A stretch of 64,000 nucleotides of DNA from positions 117,327,530 through 117,391,529 of the forward strand of contig NC_083339.1 of the NCBI RefSeq assembly GCF_019175385.1, read 5' to 3'. The position numbers were made by a program, and so were the translations under genes. This stretch comes from Lycium barbarum. Lineage: Eukaryota; Streptophyta; Magnoliopsida; Solanales; Solanaceae. Shown piece by piece: positions 22,800-34,400 of this stretch (positions are counted from its first letter, which is position 1; every line of letters starts with the position of its first letter). The notes beneath the pieces are model-generated. The model did not search any database. It was not told the origin of the DNA and saw nothing but the letters and a program-made list of their open reading frames with translations.

Positions 22800-23690
22800 T
22801 CTAAGCATAAATTGCCTCGTCTTATCTGTTCGTCCATTTTTGTTTGGTTTCATCATGGATTCTGGTGTAGATAATGATGTACGTCAACTTAAGTTGCTCC
22901 TCCTGTTCAAACAACTTTTAAGTTGTTTAAAAAATGTCATTTTTTTCATTTTAAAATTTTCATTTTATATTTAAAGAGATAATTTATAGCTTGAATTATA
23001 TTCTTAATATCAATATCTCTAGCTTGTTTTAGACAATAATTTTTTTTATAAAAAAAAAAAAAAAAAAAACTTGAAATCCACATCCACTCAAATATTGTCA
23101 CATCAATTAGGATGGAGGAAGTAATTTATACTTATGTCGACCATAAATTGAGGAGCATCACTATCTACATAGGGATTAGCTTTAAGTAATAGAGTCATTA
23201 TACATTATTTTAAATCAGGCGTAGTGGTAGTTAGTAGGTACGCAATTTTGACAATTAGGTAGCTAAAATAATTCGGGGATTATAATTTCGGGACTAATTT
23301 ATCTCATTTATTGGGATTATTTTATACCATTTAAAAAATAGTATAAAATAATCCCAGTATAAGTGGGATAAGAAGTGATATCCCATCTCTTGGGATGGGG
23401 TGCATTTTATACCTAGTTTAATAATAAATTTATACCTTCTACCAAATATGGTACAAAAAATTAGTGCCGGGATATCCCAGCTTATACCATGCACCAAACG
23501 ACTTAGAGTTGGTTAGAATTCAGAAAATTCTCTGTTTTTTTCCATTATACTTATCTTTTAGCTTAGGCAAAATCTCCCTAGTTGCATGCTTACATCGAAT
23601 AAAACTATAATAAATAGTGTCATACCGAAAGTCAGTGAAGAACGTAACCCATCAAAGTTTAAAATGTGCGTTGGAGCAGTTGGAATTAAA
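22800..23690 (+). repeat. Paralogous segment A (right part; left part 20290-20427)
   Basis: Together with 20290-20427 this is the Helitron-containing copy of a segment whose relative lies at 25505-26080. Shared landmarks are CTCCCACTATTTAC, the CATGGATTC block, CCGACCATAAA / TCGACCATAAA, GGATTAGCTT, AATAGAG(T/C)CATTATAC and GTCAGTGAAGAA / GCCAGTGAAGAA. It contains a poly-A run (23051-23070) and other insertions. No gene is recognised. Confidence 0.6.
23312..23356. repeat. Perfect palindrome, probable MITE core
   Basis: TGGGATTATTTTATAC and GTATAAAATAATCCCA face each other across a 12-13 nt AT-rich loop. Around it (23260-23505) are further short inverted pieces (GGGATTATAATTTCGGG, GCCGGGATATCCCAGC), suggesting a small MITE whose ends I could not fix. 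Confidence 0.55.
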
Positions 23691-24384
23691 AAAAAAAAAA
23701 AAACTTGCAATCATCGTTAGGCTGCTGATGCAAATTCGTCCTTCTTTCTATCGTAAAGCCAAAAACGCCCCAAGACAAGGTACAACTGTTGGGAAGGGGA
23801 CATGATCAATAGAACCTGGCTAGCTCCGAGCTGGGATAGTGACGCCCATTCTTAATCAGTTCTGAAAGGGTTCGCAGGTTAAAAACGCATGCCGTGAATC
23901 GGATGTGTTGTCGTAATTTGAATGGGTGAACTTGAAAATGGAAGCATCTCCGCGAGCAGAGGTGTCAAAATTAGACGATGAGAACATGATATTCCCAATA
24001 TGTTTAATGTTGGACGGATCATAAGTAACTTGTTCATTTATTAACTTGACCTATTTTGATCTACTTAATAAATTAGTCATCTAAAAGTTGGTTGATATGT
24101 ATCCCAAATTATTAAACCATGAAAAATATGGTGTCAAAATATTTTAAAAAATATGCTTTTATTTGATGTGTTAAATATCACCGTAATAAAGAAATAAGTT
24201 TCATTCTACTTACACAAATGGTGAGAAAACAATTAAGAAAATTAAAACTTAGTATAAGAGTTGTACTGGTCGAGATGATCCATCATCTAACCCATTTTGA
24301 CCCATAGTTTATTTCAGCCTAAGTAACATTTGAGCGGGTTAATAATCCACTTATTTACTAATTCAATCCATCTTAATTTACCTG

Positions 24385-24667
24385 TACTATTAAAAAATTA
24401 GTACTATTTTCCCACTGAAATTTCCTACTGAAAATTGTTTAGTGGCTATTCCCACATATATTTTGATTGAATTAGTGGGAAAAGAAAAAACAGTAGTATT
24501 TTTACATTGAAAAATTATTAAGTTTTCCAGCGTTTCAATGGGAATATATTTTCTACAATGCGTTTTTTCAGTGAGCTGATTCGATGAAAATAAGGTAGAA
24601 AAATCATGTTTTATAACACAAACTTTCCACTAATCTTCGGTGGAAAAAACTTATTTTTCTAGTAGTG
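24385..24667. mobile_element. CACTA-type MITE
   Basis: The right end reads TTTTTCTAGTAGTG, the reverse complement of CACTACTAGAAAAA. The left end TACTATTAAAAAATTAG is a diverged match, and both continue into CCCACTGAA / CCACCGAA sub-terminal repeats. The flanks CTG and CTA are compatible with a mutated 3-bp target duplication. Non-coding. Confidence 0.65.
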
Positions 24668-24813
24668 CTAAATCCCACCATGCGCATGGTTTCTCGTATG
24701 TTATACACATAAAAGTTTGAGTTCAACTCTTCTACACTCGCAACACAAGTGTAAAAAAAGGTTTTTATTATTCTATTAGGTAACTTTAAAGATCCGTAAA
24801 TATTAATATTAAT

Positions 24814-25197
24814 CAGGGCCGTCTCAGTAATAGTGGAGGCCTAAAGTCAAACTTCAAAAAGAGGCCCTAGTTAACTTTTTTAAAATGAAAGATCGTCATA
24901 TATATTTTATTTAAAATCTACTTTTCTTATTTTTTGATATACGAAGTTATTAATTATTGTTTTATAATAGATCTGTTCTAACAATTCCTTTTCAATTAAT
25001 AATATAGCTAATCCATTCAACCTCTCTTGAGACATTGTTGATTTTGGATAAGATTTTATCAATTTTAATTCTGAAAAACTTCTAACAGTTGAGGCAACAG
25101 TTTATATAAAAAATACATCTTTAAAAAAAAAATGGAGCCCCAAAAAAATGAGACCCCGAGCGATTGCTTTATTGACCTTATGATCAAGCCACCCCTG
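24814..25197. mobile_element. Non-autonomous hAT element (384 bp)
   Basis: Left end CAGGGCCGTCTC and right end (reverse complement) CAGGGGTGGCTT are flanked by perfect 8-bp duplications ATATTAAT at 24806-24813 and 25198-25205. No coding capacity. Confidence 0.85.
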
Positions 25198-25504
25198 ATA
25201 TTAATATATAATCAAAAACAAAAAAATCACATACTATAACAGGTTAAGGTATATGCATCGACCACATAAAAGCTCTTTACACATCCAACAAGCTAATAGA
25301 GTACATATTTTTCGCAACCGGCTGGCATAGTGTCACGTGTCTGTCTTGTTGCTTAATGTAGCAATATTTACATGAAAATAGCACTCACCAAACTCTGTCG
25401 TTTGTTGATAACACAATCTCTACACAAAATTAAATCGATAGTACTATTTGGATTGAGGCATTGAGCGACCATAAATCTTTTGAAAGAGGATTTTAGTAAA
25501 TCTG

Positions 25505-26080
25505 CAATTTAAACAACATAGCACCTAAACTTTCTGTTTTGGGGTATAGTCTAGTCTATACAAAAAAAAAAAAAATGTCGTTCTCCCACTATTTACTTTC
25601 ATAGTCTTCTATTGGAGTGTTTTTTTAGGATGAGCGGTGTAAATTTAAGCACGAATTGTCCACTCATATCTGTTGGTCCATATTTGTTAATTTGGTCATG
25701 GATTCAGGTAAATTACGAATAATTGTTAAGTATGCTGAAAGACAAATGAATAAAAATGAAGAAACTATATAAGAATTCAGAGAGTTTATTATACCGACCA
25801 TAAAGAGAAGAGCACTACTATACCTAAGGATTAGCTTAAAATTAAATAATAGAGCCATTATACTTTATATATTTAAATGAGCCGTATATGTAGTACTAGT
25901 ATAGTACTTAGTTTCAGGAATATTAATTTAGTTTCAAGAATATTAATTTGGAGTTTACGGACATGCCAGTATTTTTGGAAAACATTCTTAATCGCTTAGG
26001 TCGCATAAATAGTACTCTCAAACACCGAAAGCCAGTGAAGAAACTTGTCGAAGTTTACTATAAAATGTGTTTTAATTGTT
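25505..26080 (+). repeat. Paralogous segment B (unfilled Helitron site)
   Basis: Diverged copy of 20290-20427 plus 22800-23660, without the Helitron. The join GGATGAGCGGTGTAAATTTAAGC near 25631-25653 marks the empty site. It contains a poly-A/T run after CTATACA (25560-25574). No gene is recognised. Confidence 0.6.
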
Positions 26081-26617
26081 TTTACTAAAAAACAAAACAC
26101 TCAATTAACATTCATAGATGGAGTTCTGATATACTTCATAGCCACATATAATGTTATGTTATTCCAATTGGCTGAATGTTCATGCCATGTTGATCAAGAA
26201 ATGACATTATTATCACTTTTTCAAAAATAAAAAGGAAAAAATTAAAGAGACTTGGCGTGAAGAATTAAGAAAAAGAAATATCTAAATACTATAGAAATTA
26301 GCTGTTATACATTGTAACTTTAATCTATGTTTCATCTATAGAGGCATGGTAGTTTTCAACAATTTGTAATCAAACTTAAGATAATATTGATTCCAAAGAA
26401 GAGCATAATAAAAACTAGTTGGATCTAACTCACTGTTCAGTTCCTTTCGTGAACTGTTCTTTTTCAATCTAATTCTGACATATTTTTTTCGGTAAAGTAT
26501 CGATCTCTAGCAGTGTTTTTATAGTACTACAATATTGACTACTATATATAGGACTTGCCTAACACTGGTCTTTACCTCCAAAATAATCATGGACGTATCT
26601 AGCATTATAGTTATGGA

Positions 26618-26917
26618 CACGGGCGGATCCAAAGCCAGTGAGGGTGCTCACAAGATCACCCTCAGCAAAAAAAAAAATTGTATGTATAAGGTTTTTTTGT
26701 ATTTTTTAGGTGCATATATAGATTTTGAATACCTTGAACACAAGAGTAATATTTTTTATGTGCATATATAGATTTTGAATACCTTGAAAACAAGAGTAGG
26801 AGTTGGTACAGTGATTTAGGGAGTTCAAAATTCACCTTGAGGTTCCAAGTTTAAACCTCAACCATTACATTTTCATTTTTTCAACCCGGCTCAGTGAAAA
26901 TCATGAATCCGCCACTG
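26618..26917. mobile_element. hAT MITE (300 bp) with internal tandem duplication
   Basis: Left end CACGGGCGGATCC and right end (reverse complement) CAGTGGCGGATTC are flanked by GTTATGGA (26610-26617) and GGTATGGA (26918-26925), an 8-bp duplication with one mismatch. Internally a block of about 55 bp around GTGCATATATAGATTTTGA is present twice in tandem (about 26700-26800). Confidence 0.85.
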
Positions 26918-27522
26918 GGTATGGATTCAACTGAACCCCTAACTTTCTACGCTGACCATAAATTTATATGTAAAAATTTACTAAGATTGCAATAAATAGT
27001 AGATATGAACCATAACACTAAAAATATAATGGATTCAACTTTAATAATCTTAAATTTGAACTCATAGAGTTTGAATTATGAATCCACTATAAGAACATAA
27101 TAAGTGTCGCTTAATTGTGAAGGGGTCATGGCTGGGATATTTCACAGCTCTTAGATATCCAGGGGAACACTGATATGATAGTAAAATGTAATCGGCAAAA
27201 CCAAAAGTCATGGTACTGAATATCTTATGTGCCTAGAGTTGATTGAGATTTGGGAGAGTAAAGCGGGACTACATAGGGAATAAAGACTAATCTACCGCTC
27301 TGATTTGTCCTAAAAATTGAGTAAGGATCTCTAGACCTAAAAATTCTCTAAATATTACATTTATCTCAACACAAACTATAAGTGTGTCTATATATATTAG
27401 ACGAAGAAGAAAACGTTGGATGGGTCTAGATGAGATTAAACAAGAGTGGCTTGGTCAACGCCGATTCTAATAGTCAACCTCAATTTATTTGCAATTGAGA
27501 CGTAGTTATTGTTGAAGTAGAA

Positions 27523-27893
27523 TAGACCCTTGTGGTCCGGCCCTTCTCCGGACCCCGCACATAACGAGAGTTTAGTACCTTCTGGTAAAGTTGCTGTCAT
27601 GTGACCAGGAGGTCATGCGTTTGAGCCGTGGAAATAGCCTCTTGCGGAAATGCAGGGTAAGGCTGCGTACAATAGATCCTTGTGGGCCGGCCCTTCCCCG
27701 GACCCCGCACATAACGAGAGCTTAGTACCTTCTGGTAAAGTTGTTGCCATGTGATCAGGAAGTCATGCGTTCGAGCCGTAGAAATAGCCTCTTGCGGAAA
27801 TGCAGGGTAAGGCTGCGTACAAGAGATCCTTGTGGGCCGGCCGTTCCCCGAACCCCGCGCATAGCGGGAGCTTAGTGCACCGGCTGCCCCTTT
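27523..27893 (+). mobile_element. Tandemly duplicated Solanaceae-type (TS-like) SINE
   Basis: About 2.5 head-to-tail copies of a tRNA-SINE. The recurring blocks are TTCTGGTAAAGTTG, GTCATGCGTTCGAGCCGT (B-box), GAAATGCAGGGTAAGGCTGC and GGCCGGCCCTTCCCCGGACC. The first copy lacks its 5' half; the last ends in GCGGGAGCTTAGTGCACCGG. The whole is flanked by TTATTGTTGAAGTAGAA (27506-27522) and TTATTGTTGAAATAGAA (27894-27910), one mismatch in 17. The array therefore inserted as a unit or expanded after insertion. Confidence 0.85.
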
Positions 27894-27910
27894 TTATTGT
27901 TGAAATAGAA

Positions 27911-28361
27911 CCCGGTCATCTGGTGGATACCCATGCCAAATATAAAGACTACCAAATAAGAGAGTATTCCCAATTCGGTGACGCCATTGATGAAGAGGCA
28001 GGAGCTGAAGAAAGGGTCTCATTTGGATTTGGTTGGAGCATTCAAGCAATGAGTGTGAAGATGAAGAAGTAAAAAGAGGGGAAAATCGTTTGTTGATAAT
28101 GAGGCGGCATTAGCGGAGGCAGGGAGCTTGCTAGAGTTGATCAAGGGAGAGAAGATTGAGGGAAGGAACTCTCGGAAGATCTGGGTTTAAATCAGTTGGT
28201 TCTGCAGTTGTGAATCTTTTTACAGCACATTTGGCCTATGAGACTAGCATGAAAAAACCTAAGTTAAGCTAATAAATAGTTACCGTACCACTTATTTCTG
28301 TTATAGCCGCAAAATTGATGATGATGAAATCAAGGCTTTGATTTCCAGGAGTGCATAACTA
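27911..28361 (+). pseudogene. Unrecognised coding-like remnant
   Basis: One open frame to 28072 ends YKDYQIREYSQFGDAIDEEA...FGWSIQAMSVKMKK. The composition (acidic, few stops) is more coding-like than its surroundings, but I recognise no family, and the start lies in the SINE. The rest up to the MULE shows nothing. Confidence 0.25.
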
Positions 28362-28622
28362 GAGTCCGGAGCCTAAAGGGTATAAAAATACACGATTTTT
28401 ATCAAAAGGGAACGTCTAAAAATTATTACCAAAAGGGGTATATCGTGGGCTGATCCACGATATACCCCAAAAAATTTTTTAACCTTGTCAGACGATTGAA
28501 GCAAAAAAAAAAAAAAAAAAAAAAATTACATGTATAACGTGGACTGATCCAATTGTATAACGTGGACTGATCCACGTTATACAATTTATATTGTATAACG
28601 TGGATCAGTCCACGTTATACAA
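28362..28622 (+). repeat. MULE left terminal inverted repeat
   Basis: Matches the right end in inverse orientation over its whole length with a few mismatches and indels. It contains a palindrome GGGGTATATCGTGG...CCACGATATACCCC (28436-28469), a poly-A run, and palindromes with arms GTATAACGTGGA / TCCACGTTATAC (from 28541). Confidence 0.9.
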
Positions 28623-28979
28623 GTAAAAAAAAAATTCCGTTTTCCAAACACTCACTCGGTAAGACGTTGCCTAGATTTAAATCATATTCGGTTATATTTT
28701 TAATAAAAGAAATTTATTGATTTTTTAAATTTTTAAAGCATGATTAACTCAAATAAATATTTTAACACATGCAAATAATTAAATGTGTTATCTATGCGAA
28801 CAGAAATAAAAAATAAATATAAGTTAAATAAACGTCACACATTAACTGAGTAATAAATGTTAAATTACATACTAACTATTAAATTGCACAAGACATGTTA
28901 TATATTCTTGGAAGAGTACATAAGGAAACAACAATTGTACAAGTTAAGAAAAAACATAAAAACCAACAAGTAACAATAA

Positions 28980-31112
28980 CTACTGATTTCTATCGGGGCA
29001 GCGATTCTTGTTATGACCTGTTTGGTTGCACGTACTACACTTTCTAGCCATGCGAGCAGGAGCTATATCCATTTCATTCCTCCTTCTAGTTGTACTCCGC
29101 GCTCCTGAAGTTCGCTCGTATTCAGTGTTTGCAATTAAACTGAAGGGAGAAAGTGGCCAATATGCCTCATCACCCAACGGTGAAAAATTTCCACTGTACG
29201 TTTGCTTATAAAACCTGCAACTGTAGTACTTGCTAACATAGGTCTTTGGTTGAATTCCGCGAATATCACAAAATTTAATTGCATGTGAACATGGCATATG
29301 GTAGTTCTCCACTTTCCACACGAACACTTTTTCCCTTCGGCAGAGACTTTATGTATATTTCCGCCCTTACCTTCGTGTGCAAATGTCAGAATCTCAAAGA
29401 CCCCTTCAGTTGCATTGTATTGCTGCATGTCAGTATGCTTTAGGGACCTCTCCCAGTATTCATCAAACTTCTTTTCAACAGCGCGCGGCCAAGACTTTTT
29501 ATCCGCAATCAACAAATCAGCAAGGGTGCTTCTCTTAACAAACCGATCAACAAGATTTTTAAACGTATAACGGACCATGGCAGTAACGGGCAATCCACGA
29601 GCTTTCTTCAATAAACCGTTGTAAGACTCGGAGACATTCGTTGTCATAGCCCCCCACCTATAACCGTTGTCCTTATGCAATGTCCATTTTTCCTCCGGAA
29701 GAGCTTTTAACCACAAATACGCTGGAGATGACATTGTTTTGATTTGTTCCATCCTCATTTTATACTTCTTCTTCTGGTGCTCTGTAGCCGCCAACCACAT
29801 TAGCTTCTCAAGGTCACTGCTGAGGAACTTTTTATTGAAGTTGCTTTTCAAATGCCGAACGCAAAACCTATGGTATGTGGATGGTGGTTGTAACCAATCA
29901 TGTGTTTGGACACATTGCAAGATGCCCTGATGACGGTCAGAAATAAGTCCAATTCCTTGTCTCTCACGAACAATATGTCTCCACAACAACACAAGGAACC
30001 ACGTCCAGGACTCAAAGCTCTCACGTGCAACAATAGCATATGCAAGTGGAAAAATGTTATTGTTTGCATCAATTCCAACAGCAATTAGCAGTTTCATCTC
30101 ATACTTACCGTACAGATGAGTACCGTCTATTGAGATGACAGGCCTGCAACTTTTGAATCCATCGATGCTTGGTTTATAAGCCCAGAACAGAAACTTGAAG
30201 ATGTGTTCACCTTGCATTGTAGTTGATTGGTGCTCCCACTCAACAATGGTCCCCGGATTGAAATATTTTAAGGCAGCCATGTATCGGGGCAATGTCTTGA
30301 AAGAGGTTTCAAAATCACCAAATACCATTTCAATAGCTTTCTTACGCCCCTTTTGTGCTTTTCTATAACTAGGAGTAAACAAATGCAATCCTTTTATTTT
30401 TTTTCTGAACTGACTTAATACTGATTTATGGATCGACCATAATATATGGTATCAATATAGTAGCAATTAGGTGACTGTTCAAATTGGAATGATCCGTTCT
30501 GTAATCATCCGTCAGACAACTGTGGTGGAGATCCGCTTTGCCTGCCTTCCACATACCACTTGAAATTTCTCTAAAACGGATCATCCACTCACACCCCAAC
30601 ATATGACGCTTGCAAATAACCCTCCAAAATTTACCTTTGGACTGATCACAAATGAACTCTTTCTTTTCTTTGAGACAATATTGTCTCACTGCGCCTTTCA
30701 TTTCCTGCTTGTTCTGAAATAACATACCTAATTGCATAGTACAAGGAAAATTATCAACCCCTTAAAAATGGTCCAACAAATAAAAATAATATTCATTGTC
30801 ACCATACTAACCTGATCTGATAAATTCAGGTTTTTTACAATCCTAAAGTGCAGATCGAATTGGACCGTCATCTCTCATGAAGGCAAAATCATCCGGGCCT
30901 TCTTCTGTGTTGTCCAAATATGGAATCGCATTAGAATGGTAGCTAACGTTACCATCACTCGGAGTAGTAATGTCTTCATAAGAATGACCATCACCATCAG
31001 ATGAGTGATCATCGTCTATTTTTGTGTGATCTAATGGGATATCACTATCTGACTTATCGGAGTGATCATTAGCTACGTCGTTATTGCTCACAATTTGTGT
31101 GAGCTGAGTCAA
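28980..31112 (-). pseudogene. MULE transposase (MuDR family), frameshifted
   Basis: Minus strand. An acidic N-terminal exon (31112-30843) ends RDDGPIRSAL. The MuDR N-terminal DNA-binding region (30737-30426) has KEFICDQSKGKFWRVICKRH. The MULE catalytic domain (30388 on) has SIDGTHLYGKYEMKLLIAVG (first Asp about residue 88 of that segment), AYAIVARESFESWTWFL and GLISDRHQGILQCV (second Asp about 151). A SWIM zinc finger (CSCGKW ... MPCSHA) follows, then a CCHC knuckle CSTCNQTGHNKNRCP, ending at 28980. Lesions: a frameshift in the first exon after RSAL, a TAA plus an indel in an A-run between YIMVDP and LHLFTPSYRK (about 30395-30425), and a 1-nt frameshift inside the SWIM finger (about 29300). 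An intact copy would mobilise this element; this one cannot. Confidence 0.9.
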
Positions 31113-31468
31113 TACGGGGTTTTCTTCAAAATCGTCACACCTAAATTAACCCCAAGGACAAATTAAAAAATAAAAAATAATCAAAATAACATGCCGATTA
31201 CAAAATGAAAAATAAAAATAAAGTTATATTATAAAAATAGTACATGAGAACTAAATAACATGTTGTATTCTTTTTATTTTCCATGGATGAACAATGAAAG
31301 AGGTTAGTTAGAATTTGCAGTATAATAATTTACATAGTTATCCTGAAAGTTATATCATAAAAATGGTACATGAGAACTAAATAACATGTTGTATTCTTGT
31401 GATGGTTAAACGCACAAAGACATTGAATAGAACGTAAATGAGAAAGTTTTCATAAAACATCGTTATAT

Positions 31469-34400
31469 TTACCTTTCTGTAAATGACTCTACTTGAGTAG
31501 GGTGATATCGAACTATACTCCCGCCACCTAATTCAGTTGTATCTGGAGCACTACTCGGTCCAGGAATATCACGGCTCTGCATAGTCCAACCAAAGTTATG
31601 TGACTGGCTACCAACTCCTACCATTATTTCTTGTTGAAGTGTACCTCTTTGAAGCCCAATATTCATAGCGGGAAGATACGTAGTACCCCGAATATCAAAC
31701 TCATCGTCAGTGGGTGCTTCAACATTAGTAGAGCGTTCACAACATTAGTAGGCCACTCAGGGAGTCTATTGATGATGGCCTCTGAATAAGGCTGCCACAC
31801 AAACTACGATAGAAAGAATATAAAATTACATGATAATAAAATAAATAAATTACACAAAAGCGTAGCTATTATATCAAAACGCCATTAACAACCATAATTA
31901 TGATAAAATACCTAGCCATCTATTAGGTTGTCCAATACATCCCTACATATGGGTAAAACATCACGTGCCTCATTTTCGTGGGATTTACGATGAGTCCACC
32001 TTCGTGCAAGAGCCGTGTGTGGCGGAAGAGCCCTGCGTGGTGGCTGCATCGGTATAATGCGCTCCCAAGCCCAAACCTATATTAAAAAATTAAAATAAAT
32101 ACGTAAAAACCTTATAACTATCAAATAGGACAACCAAATAAAATTATATAATTTTAAAGGTCACGTACCTGCAATAAGGAAATGAATCCACACACATCCT
32201 TGGCTTTCCTCAACGAAGCGCAGCATAAACAAGTATATAAATATGACAGTGCAGCCGCTCCCCAAGCTTGTCCACTCATTGCTCTAAGGTCACGCATGTT
32301 AAGCAAATAATCTAAATTAAGTAAGTCACCGGACTTATCCGGAAATATCGTGCCGCCACAAAGCCATAACAAGTATAACCTAACCCGCTGTTGCACATCA
32401 ATTTCTGGGGTCTGATCTGTAATGTCATCTAAGCCTCTAATATATTCAATTAATTTATTTACTTCTAACCTACTAACACCATTAAAACAATCCAGACCGG
32501 GTGCCCAACCAGTAAGCTCATGGATCAATTGTTGCCACCCACCAATATCTATATATCTAGCATTAAGATTATTCAAGGGATAACCATCAACAACCAAGCC
32601 AAACATGACCTCGATATCTTGTAATGTGATGGTCGCCTCACCTGTACGCAGATGAAAGGTGTGCGTCTCAGGACGCCATCTCTCTATAAGTGCAGTGATG
32701 ACTGCCCAATCATATGATACACATCTGTCACGACCCAACCCCGTAGGCCGTGACTAGTGCCCGAACTGGGCACCCGAACACACTCATCAAATCCGAATCA
32801 CATACAGATAGCGTATACGGGCACAAATATCACACGCTGCCTCAAATTATATCAGACTGTCTCAGACACATTTCAAACACAACCATATATGTACATATAT
32901 ATCAAAAGCCGACAAGGCTATCAAATGGCGCAACGGCCCAAAACATATACAAACGCACGCCGACAAGGCTGCCATGGCAAGTGAGATCATACAAACACAC
33001 CCGTACAGAAGTAGGCACAAAACCCACATATACGTCTACAGACCTCTAAACAGACAGACCGAATCATATGGCGGGACAGGGCCCTGCCGTACCCCTGAAC
33101 AAATACATACATATGCAACGAACGAAGATATATACCAAAATGTAGGCTCCGGAATAAGAAGAGCACTCCAAACAGCAGAAGAGGGTATCCTAAACGGCTG
33201 GATCACCAAACTGTGCGTCTGCACCTGCGGGCATGAAACGCAGCCCCCCGAAGAAAGGGGGTCAGTACGAAATATGTACTGAGTATGCAAAGCAAAAGAT
33301 ACAGAAAACAAATCTGAGGCATAAACGAAATAGAAGTACAGAACATAAGTGCAAACCCAAAATATCAAAATGTTTACTCTCAAAATATAAGTCATGCATA
33401 GGCACAGAGAATATGGTCGCCCGCCCGTCGATGGCGCCATAACACAGCATAACACCAGAAGGTTCAAATCTCCGTATCCCCGTCACACATCATAACGCCA
33501 TACACAGCATAACGCCAAATATAAGTGGAACCCGGCCCTCTAGCGAGTGGCTCGATGAACCATCAACACAGCATAACACCGAAATATATCAAAGTGCGCA
33601 CGACAACAGAACCGGCCCGGGATCCGGCGAAAGATATAACAGAACGCACGAGCAGAGTCGTGAGTAACCATATGCATAAAATCATTATCATGGACTCAAA
33701 TATAAGTAAAATGACCATACTTGAAAATCGAAATAATAGTCATACCAAAGTCTTTCAAAAGTCTTCCGAATTACATAAAGGAAAATCGCGGGACCCACGG
33801 ACGGGTATCGACCCGAGCCGGGCCCGCCTATGGAGAACATACTCATCATACGCCATACAAACTCCTACGAAGATATCGAAGCAATCCGAGCCTTTATGTG
33901 AAAGATACGGCGTCCATAATTACGGAATTCTTTAAAACAAAACTTTTTGTGAAACATTTGGAAATCAGTTATTTCGAAGATATAAGGGTTCATATTTCAT
34001 CACATCAAACATACGAGTGCCAAGAAATATATAAGAGTCATAACGTACTCGGATTGCGGATTTAGAATTTCCTCGAGGCTCGTGATATAACCTATGTATA
34101 ACTAAGGCATGCCAAAAGAAGGAAGGTTTGAGCTTTACATACCTCGTACGCACTCCAAGCTAGCCCAACTCAAGCTAATCCCAACCTACGCCTCGGGCTC
34201 CCCAAGGTCTACAAATACGCCAACGAATATCAAACATTAGACATAGGCACTTAGGCGATTTACTCCAAACTAATACTCAAGTCTACAGAAATTTGGGCAG
34301 CATTTCCCCTGTAAAAAGTCCAACCCCGAGAATTTAACTCGGCCAAATCAACAATCACAACAACAATAACCAACCTAACAACCCCAATGACTAATCCGAA

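Noticed and set aside
32750..34153. Several ORFs of 60-143 codons on both strands
   Set aside because: All lie inside the 2.9 kb solo LTR and overlap each other; no recognised motifs.
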